Source: FEN-1219 sp963713355 (GTDB lineage Bacteria; Pseudomonadota; Gammaproteobacteria; Steroidobacterales; Rariloculaceae). Taken from it: a stretch of 64,000 nt of DNA. Made by a program: the position numbers and the translations under genes. Where the stretch lies: the NCBI GenBank assembly GCA_963713355.1, contig CAVQLK010000008.1, forward strand, positions 450,051-514,050, written 5' to 3'. The notes beneath the pieces are model-generated. The model was given only the letters and a program-made list of their open reading frames with translations. It had not been told where the DNA came from and did no database searches. Below are positions 8,059 to 17,349 of the stretch, in pieces (the first letter of the stretch is position 1; every line of letters begins with the position of its first letter).

Positions 8059-8823
8059 CTACCGACTTTGCGATGTGGCAGCGCCAGGCGGCTTGCGGCG
8101 CAATGCCGCAAACGCCGAGAACTCCCAAGGCCGCAGTGCAAAAACGGCGCTGCAGCTCGACCGCTCCGCGGGCGGCAATGCCGAGTCTCGCCGGACCGCC
8201 TCGTCGAACTCGCGAGCCAACCGGTCGATCGACTGCGTCAGCGAGCTCAAGCTCGTGCGCGACAAGAGGCCGGCGACGAAGCGCAAGTGCTCGTCTTGTC
8301 CCGCGAACGAGGAGTCGAGGAACTCGCGCTGCACTTCGCGTACGAAGAACCGCTGCACGGGACCGTCCTTGCGCCACGTGAAGTTCCTGGCCGTCAGCAG
8401 CTTCACGCGATTGAACGGCAGGAGCTCGATGATGCGGGCGCGATGCAAGCGGATCAGCAGCCGCTCCGCCTCGGCGTCGTCGATCGCAAACGTGCTCGTG
8501 ATGGCGGCGAGCGGCCAGCCGTTGAGCAACAGATACATCATCAGCAGCAGCTTCGGATCCGCGAGCAGCGCGTCCTCCTGCTCGGGCGTCAGCTCAGTCA
8601 AGAACTCGCGCCGCTCGCTCATCATCGTGACGAGATCGGCGATCTCGAGGCCGACGAGATTCAAGATTTGCTCGAGCCGCTTTAGCGAGAACGACTGACG
8701 CGCGAACTGTCGTTTGACGCTCGATTCGCTCAAGCCGAGTTGCTTGCTCAAGGCCGCGTAAGTGATGCCTCGCGCTTTCAAGTGCCGCTTGAGCTCCGTC
8801 ACGAGCAGCCCGACCTGGGCCAT
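8059..8823 (-). CDS. XRE-type helix-turn-helix regulator with long C-terminal region
   Basis: A 254-residue DNA-binding protein. Residues about 5-60 form an XRE/Cro-type HTH (TYAALSKQLGLSESSVKRQFAR, with SLKRLEQILNLVGLEI). The remaining 190 residues are helical (PKLLLMMYLLLNGWPLAAI, IIELLPFNRVKLLTARNF) and resemble no sensor domain I can name. It is transcribed divergently from the hydrolase gene with about 130 bases between starts, so it may control that gene, its own operon, or both. The start at 8823 begins directly at the HTH region. Confidence 0.75.
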   Translation of the reverse strand: MAQVGLLVTELKRHLKARGITYAALSKQLGLSESSVKRQFARQSFSLKRLEQILNLVGLEIADLVTMMSERREFLTELTPEQEDALLADPKLLLMMYLLLNGWPLAAITSTFAIDDAEAERLLIRLHRARIIELLPFNRVKLLTARNFTWRKDGPVQRFFVREVQREFLDSSFAGQDEHLRFVAGLLSRTSLSSLTQSIDRLAREFDEAVRRDSALPPAERSSCSAVFALRPWEFSAFAALRRKPPGAATSQSR

Positions 8824-8957
8824 TTTGCGCACCCTCCGGGGTGAAACCCCTCGTAGTTCGGGCTCAGAGTAGCAAAAAAAGCTACCCAATGAGGTCTCGC
8901 GTGGCCTGTGATCACGAACAGGGATGGAAAATCGCTACCTTTGCGATACTGCGCGCC

Positions 8958-9767
8958 ATGTTGAAAGCAGCCCGTTCGGCCGCCAGAGCTTTGACCTTGC
9001 TCTTCGCCTGCGCCGTCGCGACGGCCGCTACCCCCGCGCGCCGCTGGGACTGCGGTCTCGTGCGCGCGAGCGTCCCGTCGCAAGCCGAAGGCCGGCTGTT
9101 GATCTTGCCCGGCGTCGGCAACACGAGCTTCCACCTCGCGGGCTTCGTCGCCAACGCAAAGGCGCAGCTGCCGCGCTTCGATGTCGAGGTGCGGCCGTGG
9201 GGCGTCCCGTTCATGACGATCCACAACTTGCGCGCGCATGAGCGCAATACGGCGACGGCCGCGGCGCTCGCCGCCGAGATCGCGACATGGCGGCGCGCGA
9301 ACCCCGGCGCGCCGTTCTACCTCGTCGGCTACTCGGGCGGCGGCGGAATGGCCACGCTCGTTACGGCGGCGCTGCCCGACGACGTCCGCATCGATCGGCT
9401 CGTGCTTGTCGCGCCTGCGATCTCGCCCGACTATCCGCTCGGCATGGAGGTGCTGCCGCACGTACGCGAGTACGTCGTCAACTACGCTAGCGAGCGCGAT
9501 CTGCAAGTCGGCTGGGGCACGCGCACGTTCGGCACGATCGACCGCAAGAAGACCGACAGCGCCGGCGCGATCGGTTTCGCGGCGGCACATGACCGCGTGC
9601 TCGAGTACCGCTGGTCGAGCGTCGACTTGGCCGTGGGCCACGCCGGCAATCACCTCGCGTATCTAAATGGGCGTTGGCAGGCCGCGAAGCTGCTGCCGGC
9701 ACTCGACCCGTCGGTAGATCCTAAAGCTCTACGCGCGCGTTGGGCGCAAACCTGTAAGGAGCTGTGA
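8958..9767 (+). CDS. Exported alpha/beta-hydrolase (lipase-like)
   Basis: A 269-residue alpha/beta-hydrolase. A signal peptide (LTLLFACAVATAATPA) is followed by the fold's strand beta-3/oxyanion region (LLILPGVGNTSFHLAGF) and the nucleophile elbow GYSGGGG with Ser126. A plausible acid (VDLAVGHAGNHLAY region includes the His) follows near the C-terminus. Start 8958 is the in-frame ATG that opens the signal peptide. Its stop overlaps the start of the DUF2339 gene (TGATG), so the genes are coupled. Substrate unknown; esters or thioesters in the periplasm are likely. Confidence 0.75.
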   Translation: MLKAARSAARALTLLFACAVATAATPARRWDCGLVRASVPSQAEGRLLILPGVGNTSFHLAGFVANAKAQLPRFDVEVRPWGVPFMTIHNLRAHERNTATAAALAAEIATWRRANPGAPFYLVGYSGGGGMATLVTAALPDDVRIDRLVLVAPAISPDYPLGMEVLPHVREYVVNYASERDLQVGWGTRTFGTIDRKKTDSAGAIGFAAAHDRVLEYRWSSVDLAVGHAGNHLAYLNGRWQAAKLLPALDPSVDPKALRARWAQTCKEL

Positions 9768-12496
9768 TGGCTGTGCTGATCCTGGCGTTGGTCGGTGGTG
9801 TGGTCGGTGCTGCGTTGCTCAGCGACTTCGGCGGCTTCGTCTTCGGTCTCGTCGTCGGCGCTGTCGCGGGCTCGGTCGTCGACCTCGCGGGCCGCGTGCG
9901 CACGCTAGAACGGCGGCTAGACGCGCGGAAAGTGGCTGAAAGTTCGGCGCCTGCACAGCAGCGAGCGGACGGGCCTGCGCCTGCCATCTATACGCCGCCG
10001 ATGCCGCCGTCGGCCCCGCCGCGCGAGCCTGTCCTCGAGCACGAGCTCGTGGCCGCTGCGCGCGAGCCGGCCGGGCCCGCAGTCGCCGCGATAACCCGCG
10101 GCGCCGGCGTCGTCGCGCGCGCGAAGCGCTCGTCTGCGCTCGACAACCTCGAGCCGACGTTGATCGAGACGCTGTTCAAGAAGGCGCTTGCCTGGTTCAC
10201 GACCGGTAACGTGCCCGTGAAAGTCGGCGTCGTGCTGTCGTTGTTCGGCGTCGCGTTCCTCGTCAAGGAAGGCATCGACCGGCAGTGGCTCGTGTTGCCG
10301 ATCGAGCTCCGGCTGGCGTTGGTCGCGCTGTTCGGCATCGGCTTGCTGGTGCTCGGTTGGCGGCTGCGCACTCGCCAGCGAGCCTACGCGTTACCCGTGC
10401 AAGGCGGCGGTATCGGCGTGCTGTACCTGACGATCTACGCCTCGTTCTCGCTGTACCAGCTGCTGCCGGCGGCGCCGGCGTTCGGGTTGCTGATCGCCGT
10501 CACGGCGGCGGCAGGCGTGCTCGCCGTGCTGCAGGACGCGCGCTCGCTCGCGGTGCTCGGCATCCTCGGCGGCTTCCTGGCGCCCGTGCTTGTCTCGACG
10601 GGATCGGGTAATCACGTCGCGCTGTTCAGCTACTACGCGCTGCTCGACCTCGCGATTCTCGGCATTGCGTGGTTCAAGGCGTGGCGAGTGCTGAACGTGC
10701 TGGGATTTCTGTTCACGTTCGGCATCGGCACGCTGTGGGGCATCGACGGCTACACACCCGACAAATTTGCGACGACCGAGCCGTTCCTCGTGCTATTCAC
10801 ATTGATGTATCTCGTGATTCCCGTGCTGTTCGCGATTCGCGTCGAGCCGCCGCGGTTGCGCGGGTTCGTCGACGGCACGCTGATGTTCGGCACGCCGATC
10901 GTCGCTTTCGCGCTGCAAAGCCAGCTCGTCGAAGGCAAGGAGTACGGTCTCGCGATCAGCGCCGTCGCGATCGCTTTGGTGTACGTGGGCATGGCCACCT
11001 ACCTGTACCGCTCGCAGCGCGAGAACCTACGCGTGCTCGTCGAAGCGCAGCTCGCCCTGTCCGTCGCATTCGTGACCGTTGCCGTGCCGCTCGCGCTCGA
11101 TGCGCGTTGGACGTCGGCAGCTTGGGCTCTGCAAGGCGCCGCGCTCGTATGGCTCGCGTTCCGCCAGCAGCGCAAGCTCGCGCTGCTGGCGGGCCTTGCG
11201 CTGCAGGCGTTGTCGGGCGTCGCTTACGTCGAGCAGGCGCCGATCGCCGCCGACTGGCCGGTTTTGAACGGCTATTACCTGGGCGCGCTGCTGCTCGCGC
11301 TCGCGGGCTTCTTCTCAGCCCGGTTGCTCGATCCCGAGCGCGAAGGCCGGGCTGAGCACGCCGCGTTGCCCGATTGGCTCGCGAAGCTACTCGCGATCGC
11401 GCTGTTCGTCTGGGCGATGGGCTGGTGGTTCTACGGCGGCATCGCCGAGGTCGCGCGTGTGTTCGTTTCGGACCCGTCGCTCGCCGCGCTGCTTGGGTTC
11501 GCGTCGGGCACGGCGCTGCTCGCGATGCTAGTCGCGGCCCGCGTGAAGTGGCCACGGCTCGATTGGCTTGCCGTCACGTTGTGGCCTGCTGCAGCGCTGC
11601 TCGCCGCCGCCGGGCTCATCGCGGTCCGGCATCCCGCCGACGATTTCGGTTGGCTCGCCTGGCCGGTCGCGATCGGCTCGATGTTCTGGTTCCTGCACGC
11701 GCGCGAAGCGCTGTTCCCGCGGCTCGCCGGCGCGTTGCACGCCGTGTCGTACTGGCTCGTCGCGGGCTTGGTGCTCTGGGAGACCCACTGGCTCGTCGCG
11801 CGCGCCGCCGACGGGGTCTGGCCCGAAGCCGCCGTGCTCGCTCTTGGTGCCGCCCTGGTTCTCGGGACGCTGCGCGCGACGACGGCCGTGTCGTGGCCGT
11901 TCGCCGCGCACGCGCGGACCTACGCGCAAGCGGGCTGCGGCGCCGTGCTCGCGGCGCTGACGCTGGGCGCGTTCGCGCTGAACGTCGGGTCGGCTGGTGA
12001 AGCAGCGCCGCTGCCATACCTGCCGCTCATGAATCCGCTCGAGCTCGCGAGCGTGCTCGTCCTGCTCGCGCTGCTGAAGTGGCTGGCCGCGCTCGGCGAC
12101 GCGCGCGTGCGGCCGGCGGTCGCGGGCGTTGCCGTCTGGTTCCTCGTGACGATGACCGTCGCGCGCTGCGTGCACCATTGGGCGAACGTTCCCTACGATC
12201 TCGACAGCCTCGCGGCATCGACGACGTTCCAGAGCGCGCTGTCGATCGTCTGGGGAATCGCGGGTCTGGCGGCAATGATCGTCGGCGCGCGCTGGCTGCG
12301 CCGCGGAGTCTGGCTCATCGGCGCGGCGCTGATGACTGTCGTCGTCGCCAAGTTGTTCCTCGTCGATCTCGGCAACACAGCCACGCTGGCGCGAGTCGTC
12401 TCGTTCCTCGGCGTCGGCGTGTTGCTGCTCGTCGTCGGCTACTTCGCGCCCGTGCCCCCGCGTGCCGATGCCGAGGCCCGCGTGGCCGCTACCTAA
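9767..12496 (+). CDS. DUF2339 multispanning membrane protein
   Basis: A 909-residue integral membrane protein of the DUF2339 family. The N-terminus has a glycine-rich membrane hairpin (GGFVFGLVVGAVAGSVVDLAG), a short coiled-coil (LERRLDARK) and a Pro-rich linker to about residue 90, after which some 25 hydrophobic segments continue to the end. The family signature near VKVGVVLSLFGVAFLVKEGID and LPVQGGGIGVLYLTIYASF is present. Its role is not established in the family. The start shares a base with the previous stop and has AAGGAG upstream. It is followed by DUF3999, its usual genomic partner. Confidence 0.85.
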   Translation: MAVLILALVGGVVGAALLSDFGGFVFGLVVGAVAGSVVDLAGRVRTLERRLDARKVAESSAPAQQRADGPAPAIYTPPMPPSAPPREPVLEHELVAAAREPAGPAVAAITRGAGVVARAKRSSALDNLEPTLIETLFKKALAWFTTGNVPVKVGVVLSLFGVAFLVKEGIDRQWLVLPIELRLALVALFGIGLLVLGWRLRTRQRAYALPVQGGGIGVLYLTIYASFSLYQLLPAAPAFGLLIAVTAAAGVLAVLQDARSLAVLGILGGFLAPVLVSTGSGNHVALFSYYALLDLAILGIAWFKAWRVLNVLGFLFTFGIGTLWGIDGYTPDKFATTEPFLVLFTLMYLVIPVLFAIRVEPPRLRGFVDGTLMFGTPIVAFALQSQLVEGKEYGLAISAVAIALVYVGMATYLYRSQRENLRVLVEAQLALSVAFVTVAVPLALDARWTSAAWALQGAALVWLAFRQQRKLALLAGLALQALSGVAYVEQAPIAADWPVLNGYYLGALLLALAGFFSARLLDPEREGRAEHAALPDWLAKLLAIALFVWAMGWWFYGGIAEVARVFVSDPSLAALLGFASGTALLAMLVAARVKWPRLDWLAVTLWPAAALLAAAGLIAVRHPADDFGWLAWPVAIGSMFWFLHAREALFPRLAGALHAVSYWLVAGLVLWETHWLVARAADGVWPEAAVLALGAALVLGTLRATTAVSWPFAAHARTYAQAGCGAVLAALTLGAFALNVGSAGEAAPLPYLPLMNPLELASVLVLLALLKWLAALGDARVRPAVAGVAVWFLVTMTVARCVHHWANVPYDLDSLAASTTFQSALSIVWGIAGLAAMIVGARWLRRGVWLIGAALMTVVVAKLFLVDLGNTATLARVVSFLGVGVLLLVVGYFAPVPPRADAEARVAAT

Positions 12497-12507
12497 GGGA
12501 GAGCGTC

Positions 12508-13866
12508 ATGAGCACTCGCACGGTTTTGTTACGAGCATCGGTTGCGGCCATTGGAGCGGCGCTAGCGGCGACGGCTGCAGCGCTCGACCCGAACGAGTTC
12601 GTCGCCGGCTGGCCGATCGAAGCGCCGGCCGAAGCGGAGGTGTTCGACCTGCCGCTGACGGCCGAGGTGTATGCCGCGGCCGAAAGCGTCGAGCAGCTCG
12701 CGATTCTCGACGCCAACGGCGAGCCGCAATCGTTTTTCCGCCGCGGCCTGCCTCCGGCGGCGCCGACGGAGCAGCGCGTGGTGCTCGAGGCCTCGCCGCT
12801 CTACGTCGGCGGCGCGGCGAGCGCGCCGAACGTCGGCGTCACGACGAGCGCGGGCGGCACGTCGGTCAGCGTCACGCCGGGTGCAGCAGGCTCGCCCGCG
12901 ATCATAGGCTTCGTGCTCGACGCGCGCGCCGTCGAGGTAGCTCCCGTGGCGCTGGAGCTCGATTGGCGCGCGCTGCCGCAGCCGTTCTTGCTCGACGTCG
13001 CCGTCGAGCAGAGCACGGACCTCACTAGCTGGCGCCGCGTCGGAGCGTCGTCCGTCGCGGCGCTCGCGATCGGCGGCGTCGAGGCGCGGCACTCGCGCGT
13101 GCCGGTGCGTGCGAGCGCCGGCGGTTACTTCCGCGTCACGCCGCGCGGCGCTGTCGCGGATTGGCACTTGCTGCGCGCAGCGCTCGTCAGCGCGGCCGGC
13201 GAGCCCGTCGCGCCGTCGAGCGTTCGCGTGGCGCCGCTCGCCGCCGGCGCTCGGCCCGAGAATGCGCCCGCCGACGCGCTGTACTTCGACGCCGGCGGTC
13301 CGCTGCCGGTCGCGTCCGTCACGCTGGCGTTCGCTGCGAACGACGGCTGGGCACGCGCCGACGTTGCGGCGAGCCGCTCGCTCGACGGGCCGTGGGTGCC
13401 CGTCGCGTACGGCGCGCTGTTCTACGCGTTGTCGTTCGAAGGACGCGAGTTTGCGAATGAGCAAGTGCTGGTCGGTCGGCAAGAGGCGCGCTATTGGCGC
13501 GTCGAGCCCGCGGCGCCGCTGCGCGGCCAGGAGATCGAGCTCACGCTTTCGTTCCCGCAGGAGCGGCTGCGCGTCGCGGCCCGCGGCGGCCCGCCGTATC
13601 TGCTCGCGGCGGGCACCTTGGCCGAGGAAGCCGGGCCCGACGCGACGCTGTCGTCGGTCTGGTCGGCGCTCGACGCTTCGGCAGAAACCGTGCCGCTCGC
13701 CGCTCTCGGCGCGCGCCGCGAGCTCGGCGGGCCGGCGGCACTCGTCGCGGCGCGCGAATTCCCGTGGCGCAGCGCCGCGCTGTGGGCAGTGCTCGCAACG
13801 GGCGTGCTTGTGGTGGCGATCATGGCGGTTAGACTCGCGCAGGAAATGCGTCGCCAATCGTCCTGA
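12508..13866 (+). CDS. DUF3999 family exported membrane protein
   Basis: A 452-residue protein of the DUF3999 family. It has a signal peptide (LLRASVAAIGAALAATAAA), a large extracytoplasmic region rich in beta-strands containing two carbohydrate-binding-like halves, and one C-terminal membrane anchor (LWAVLATGVLVVAIMAVRL) with a short basic tail. It sits eleven bases after DUF2339; the pairing is conserved in many proteobacteria and suggests that the two form an envelope complex. The annotated start at 12508 has AAGGGAGAG upstream. No catalytic motif is apparent. Confidence 0.85.
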   Translation: MSTRTVLLRASVAAIGAALAATAAALDPNEFVAGWPIEAPAEAEVFDLPLTAEVYAAAESVEQLAILDANGEPQSFFRRGLPPAAPTEQRVVLEASPLYVGGAASAPNVGVTTSAGGTSVSVTPGAAGSPAIIGFVLDARAVEVAPVALELDWRALPQPFLLDVAVEQSTDLTSWRRVGASSVAALAIGGVEARHSRVPVRASAGGYFRVTPRGAVADWHLLRAALVSAAGEPVAPSSVRVAPLAAGARPENAPADALYFDAGGPLPVASVTLAFAANDGWARADVAASRSLDGPWVPVAYGALFYALSFEGREFANEQVLVGRQEARYWRVEPAAPLRGQEIELTLSFPQERLRVAARGGPPYLLAAGTLAEEAGPDATLSSVWSALDASAETVPLAALGARRELGGPAALVAAREFPWRSAALWAVLATGVLVVAIMAVRLAQEMRRQSS

Positions 13867-13873
13867 GGTCCGC

Positions 13874-14584
13874 CTGGCCAAGTCGAAACGACCGCAGAGA
13901 TCCCTCTTTCGCAGGCTCGCAAGCTCGCTTGCGCTCGCCGGGTTGCTTTGGCTCGCGCTTTCGCTCGGCGCCGTCGCGGCGCTGCGTTGGCTCGCTCCGC
14001 CGACGACGGCGGTCATGCTGCTTCAACCGGGCCCGGTAGGCGAGCTCGACTACGTCTGGGTCGACCGCGACGAGATCGCATGGAGCGCCGCGCGCGCAGT
14101 CATCGCGTCCGAGGATCAACGCTTCGTCGCGCATCGTGGCATCGACTTCGTCTCGCTCGACCGGGCGCTCGAGGAATACCGCGGCGGCGACGGCCTGCGC
14201 GGCGCGTCGACGATCACGCAGCAAGTGGCGAAGAACCTGTTTCTCTGGCAAAGCCGCAGCTTCGTGCGCAAGGCGCTCGAGGCGTACTTCGCCGTGCTGA
14301 TCGAGATGTGCTGGACGAAGGAGCGCATCCTCGAGGTGTACCTCAATATCGCCGAGCTCGGGCCCGGCGTGTTCGGCGTCGAGGCGGCGTCGCGCGAGTA
14401 CTTCGGCTCGAGCGCCGCTCAGCTCAACGTATCCGACGCTGCCTTGCTCGCGGCCGTGTTGCCGAATCCGCAGCGGCTTCTCGCATCGCGGCCGAGCGAC
14501 TACGTTCGCGAACGTCAGCGCTCGATCGTCGAGCAGATTCAACTGCTCGAGTCGCGTGGGCACTATCGCGGAATCGTCTGGTGA
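13874..14584 (+). CDS. mtgA: Monofunctional biosynthetic peptidoglycan transglycosylase
   Basis: A glycosyltransferase-51 enzyme of about 236 residues that polymerises lipid II into glycan strands at the inner membrane. After one N-terminal membrane anchor (LALAGLLWLALSLGAVAAL) come the catalytic motifs: ASEDQRFVAHRGIDF with the key Glu, GASTITQQVAKNLFL, RKALEAYFAVLIEMCWTKE and ILEVYLNIAELGPGVFGVEA. No ATG, GTG or TTG precedes the anchor in this frame; a CTG at 13874 lies six bases after GAGG and just after the DUF3999 stop, and is the likely start. It overlaps the next gene by four bases (GTGA). Confidence 0.85.
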   Translation: MAKSKRPQRSLFRRLASSLALAGLLWLALSLGAVAALRWLAPPTTAVMLLQPGPVGELDYVWVDRDEIAWSAARAVIASEDQRFVAHRGIDFVSLDRALEEYRGGDGLRGASTITQQVAKNLFLWQSRSFVRKALEAYFAVLIEMCWTKERILEVYLNIAELGPGVFGVEAASREYFGSSAAQLNVSDAALLAAVLPNPQRLLASRPSDYVRERQRSIVEQIQLLESRGHYRGIVW

Positions 14585-15111
14585 GCAAAGCGCGCTTGCC
14601 GCTCTCGGTCGGCTTTCCGCCGATCGCCGATGCACGAGCGCGAATCCTCGTGCTCGGCAGTTTGCCGGGCGTGAAGTCGCTTCAGATGAGCGAGTACTAC
14701 GCGCAACCCTACAACGCGTTCTGGCGCATCATGGGCGAGCTGTTCGGAGCCGGTCCGGCGCTCGAATATCCCGCGCGCCTGGTGCGGTTGCGCGCGCACG
14801 GTATCGCCGTTTGGGACGTCCTCGCGGCCGGCGAGCGCGAGGGCAGCCTCGACGCGGCGATCGTGCCCGCGAGTATCGTCGTCAACGACTTCAACGCGTT
14901 CTTCGAGCAGCACCGGCGAATCGGCCTGATCTGCTTCAACGGCAACACGGCGGCCGGGCTGTTCCGGCGCAAGGTGCTGCCGGGCCTCGCGCCAAAGTGG
15001 GCCGCCATCGAGCGGCAACCGCTGCCGTCGACGAGCCCAGCCTACGCGAGCCTGCGCTTCGAGCAGAAGCTGGCGCGCTGGGCGGCCGTGCTCGGCACGC
15101 CGCGCCCGTAG
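14581..15111 (+). CDS. Mug/UDG-superfamily DNA-deoxyinosine glycosylase
   Basis: A 176-residue DNA glycosylase of the branch that removes hypoxanthine (and uracil in some members). The family signature is clear: ILVLGSLPGVKSLQMSEYYA, then PYNAFWRIMGELFG, VWDVLAAGEREGSLD, and LICFNGNTAAGLF. The C-terminal PLPSTSPAYA motif completes the base-binding pocket. It starts with GTG at 14581, overlapping the mtgA stop. It acts in base-excision repair of deaminated bases; the operon link with cell-wall genes looks incidental. Confidence 0.85.
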   Translation: MSKARLPLSVGFPPIADARARILVLGSLPGVKSLQMSEYYAQPYNAFWRIMGELFGAGPALEYPARLVRLRAHGIAVWDVLAAGEREGSLDAAIVPASIVVNDFNAFFEQHRRIGLICFNGNTAAGLFRRKVLPGLAPKWAAIERQPLPSTSPAYASLRFEQKLARWAAVLGTPRP

Positions 15112-15170
15112 CAAGCCTACCCCTCTCTGCGCGCGGCCGACTATGCTGCGAACAGGCAGGAAAAGCTCGC

Positions 15171-16097
15171 ATGGCTGCAGTCAATAACGGTTGGATCTAT
15201 CGCGCGCGCGTCGCGGCGGATGCCGCGGGCGCCAGCGTGCTCGCGTTTCACGTCGAGCGCTATCGTCACTCCGATGAGGCCGCGTGGCGCGAAGCGATCG
15301 ACTTGGGGCGCGTGCTCGTCAACGGCCGCCGCGTCTCGCCAGAGCAGCCGCTCGCCGCCGGCGACGAGCTCGAGTTCCATCGCCCGCCGTGGCACGAGCC
15401 CTACGCGCCCGAGTCGTTCGCGGTTGCGTTCGAGGACGAGCACGTGCTCGTCGCCGTCAAGCCAGCCGATCTGCAAGTGCTGCCCGCGGGACCGTTCTCG
15501 GCGCGCACGTTGCTCGAGCTCGTCCGCGCGAGCGACGCATCGCGCCGCGAGGCGGCGCCGGCGCACCGGCTCGGCCGCGGTACGTCGGGCCTTATCGCGT
15601 TCGGCAAGACGGCGCTCGGCCGTTCGTCGCTGAGCCGCCAGCTGCGCGAGCTCACGCTCGGCAAGACGTATCTCGCCTGGACGTCCGGAGCGCGCTTGAC
15701 GACATCGTTCGAGGCGCGCCAGTCGATAGCACGCATCGCGCACGGCCCGTTGACGATCCATGCCGCCGCGGAGCAGGGGCGGCACGCGTTGACGCGCGTG
15801 CGCGTGCTGCGCCGCACTGCCGCGCGAACGCTCGTCGCCGCGCAGCCGATCACGGGCCGCCCCGATCAAATCCGCATCCATCTGGCGGCGGCCGGCGCGC
15901 CGATCGTCGGCGATCCGCTGTTCGGGCCGGGCGGCGTGCCGAAGAGCGATGTGCCGCCCGGTGCCGGCGGTTACCTGCTGCATTCCGCCGGCCTGTCGTT
16001 CGCTCACCCACAGAGCGGCGCGCGCATCAGGATCCGCTCGCGGCCAGATTGGTTGGACGATGGACTCGTGAGCTCGCAGGTCGCGAGCAGGGGGTGA
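15171..16097 (+). CDS. RluA-like pseudouridine synthase lacking the catalytic Asp
   Basis: A 308-residue protein with the RluA/RsuA fold. An S4-like N-terminal part (GRVLVNGRRVSPEQPLAAGD) precedes the catalytic domain (VLVAVKPADLQVLPAG, GKTYLAWT, ITGRPDQIRIHLAAAGAPI, GDPLFG). In the catalytic motif HRLDxxTSG, the Asp that attacks uridine is Gly135 (HRLGRGTSG), read directly from CTC-GGC-CGC. Other fold motifs are intact and there is no frame damage, so this looks like a stable variant: an inactive RNA-binding paralogue, or a subfamily using another residue. The start at 15171 is supported by the fold's N-terminus. Confidence 0.8.
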   Translation: MAAVNNGWIYRARVAADAAGASVLAFHVERYRHSDEAAWREAIDLGRVLVNGRRVSPEQPLAAGDELEFHRPPWHEPYAPESFAVAFEDEHVLVAVKPADLQVLPAGPFSARTLLELVRASDASRREAAPAHRLGRGTSGLIAFGKTALGRSSLSRQLRELTLGKTYLAWTSGARLTTSFEARQSIARIAHGPLTIHAAAEQGRHALTRVRVLRRTAARTLVAAQPITGRPDQIRIHLAAAGAPIVGDPLFGPGGVPKSDVPPGAGGYLLHSAGLSFAHPQSGARIRIRSRPDWLDDGLVSSQVASRG

Positions 16098-16101
16098 GGC
16101 A

Positions 16102-17340
16102 ATGCGCGTATCGATGATCTCGCTGGGTCTCGCGGGCGTCGTCGCAGCGCTCGGCGGCTGCGCCCCGGAACCGCCGGCAGAGACGAGCGCCTTCAGCGCG
16201 CGCGCCGTGCCGTTCCCGGGTGGCGCCGGCAGTGCGCAACCGCAGCTCCGCTCGGGCGCCGACGGCACGGCGGTCTTGAGCTGGCTCGAGCCGACCGACG
16301 ACGGTGTCGCGTTGCGCTACGCGACGCTCGACGGCGACGCGTTTTCGCCGCCGCGCGAGGTCGCGCGCGGCTCCGATCTGTTCGTGAACTGGGCCGACTT
16401 GCCGTCCGTTCAGCCGATCACGGCCGACGTCTGGGCCGCGCATTGGCTGCGTCTCGCTCCCGACTCGGCGGGCGCCTATCACGTCGCGACCGCGGTCTCG
16501 CGCGATGGCGGCCGCAGCTGGAGCGCGCCAGTGCAGCTCAACGACGACAGTGCGGAGGCCGAGCACGGCTTCGTCGAGCTGTTCGCGTGGAACGGCGCGA
16601 TCGGCGCGTTCTGGCTCGACGGCCGGCAGCTCGCCGAATGGTCATTCGACGAGCCCGACAGGCTGCTCGGCACGAGCTTGCGGGTCGCGCAGCTCGACTA
16701 CTCGGGCAACGTCGTAGCGCGCGAGATCGTCGACGAGCTCGTCTGCGATTGCTGCCAGCCCGATCGAGCGATGGCGAGCGCAGGCCCCATCGTCGCGTAT
16801 CGCGACAGGACGCCGGAAGAGATCCGCGACGTCGTCGTTCGCCGCCACGTCGACGGAGCGTGGGCCGAGGCAGTCGCCGCGGGTGTCGACGGCTGGCACA
16901 TCGAAGGGTGCCCCGTGAACGGACCGGCGATCGCGGCTGCCGGCGAGGGCGTTGCCGTCGCATGGTTCACGGCGGCCGGCGGCGCGCCGCGCGTGCGGTT
17001 CGCGCGCTCGACGGACGGCGCCGCGAGCTTTGCGCCTGCGCTCGATCTCGACGGCGAGGGGTCGTTCGGCCAGGTCGGGCTCGTGCTCGGCGCCTACGGC
17101 GCGGCGAAGGTCACATGGTGGCGCGCTGCGGCCGGCGGCGGCACGGACCTCGTGCTGCGCACTGTGGCGCCCGACGGCACGCTAGGGTCGCCGCGCGTGC
17201 TGGCGCACAGCGGGGCGGTGCAGCCCGTCGACGTGCCGCAGATCGTCGCCGTCGGCGAAAACCTGCTCGTCGCGTGGACGAGCCTCGACGACGGCGCGAC
17301 CGTCCACGTGCTGCTCGTCGAAGGCACGCCGCCCGGCTAG
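16102..17340 (+). CDS. Sialidase-like BNR-repeat lipoprotein
   Basis: A 412-residue predicted lipoprotein. The signal sequence ends in a lipobox (LGGC) and the mature part has Asp-box/BNR elements (SRDGGRSWSAPVQL; RFARSTDGAASFAPA), typical of six-bladed propellers seen in exo-sialidases and photosystem assembly-type proteins. The internal DCCQPDRA segment and the HIEGCPVNGPAI segment place Cys pairs near one another. True sialidase catalytic Arg triad cannot be identified with confidence, so glycosidase activity is not claimed. It follows the RluA-like gene by four bases and precedes the TPR gene by nine. Confidence 0.65.
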   Translation: MRVSMISLGLAGVVAALGGCAPEPPAETSAFSARAVPFPGGAGSAQPQLRSGADGTAVLSWLEPTDDGVALRYATLDGDAFSPPREVARGSDLFVNWADLPSVQPITADVWAAHWLRLAPDSAGAYHVATAVSRDGGRSWSAPVQLNDDSAEAEHGFVELFAWNGAIGAFWLDGRQLAEWSFDEPDRLLGTSLRVAQLDYSGNVVAREIVDELVCDCCQPDRAMASAGPIVAYRDRTPEEIRDVVVRRHVDGAWAEAVAAGVDGWHIEGCPVNGPAIAAAGEGVAVAWFTAAGGAPRVRFARSTDGAASFAPALDLDGEGSFGQVGLVLGAYGAAKVTWWRAAAGGGTDLVLRTVAPDGTLGSPRVLAHSGAVQPVDVPQIVAVGENLLVAWTSLDDGATVHVLLVEGTPPG

Positions 17341-17349
17341 AATCTCGCC

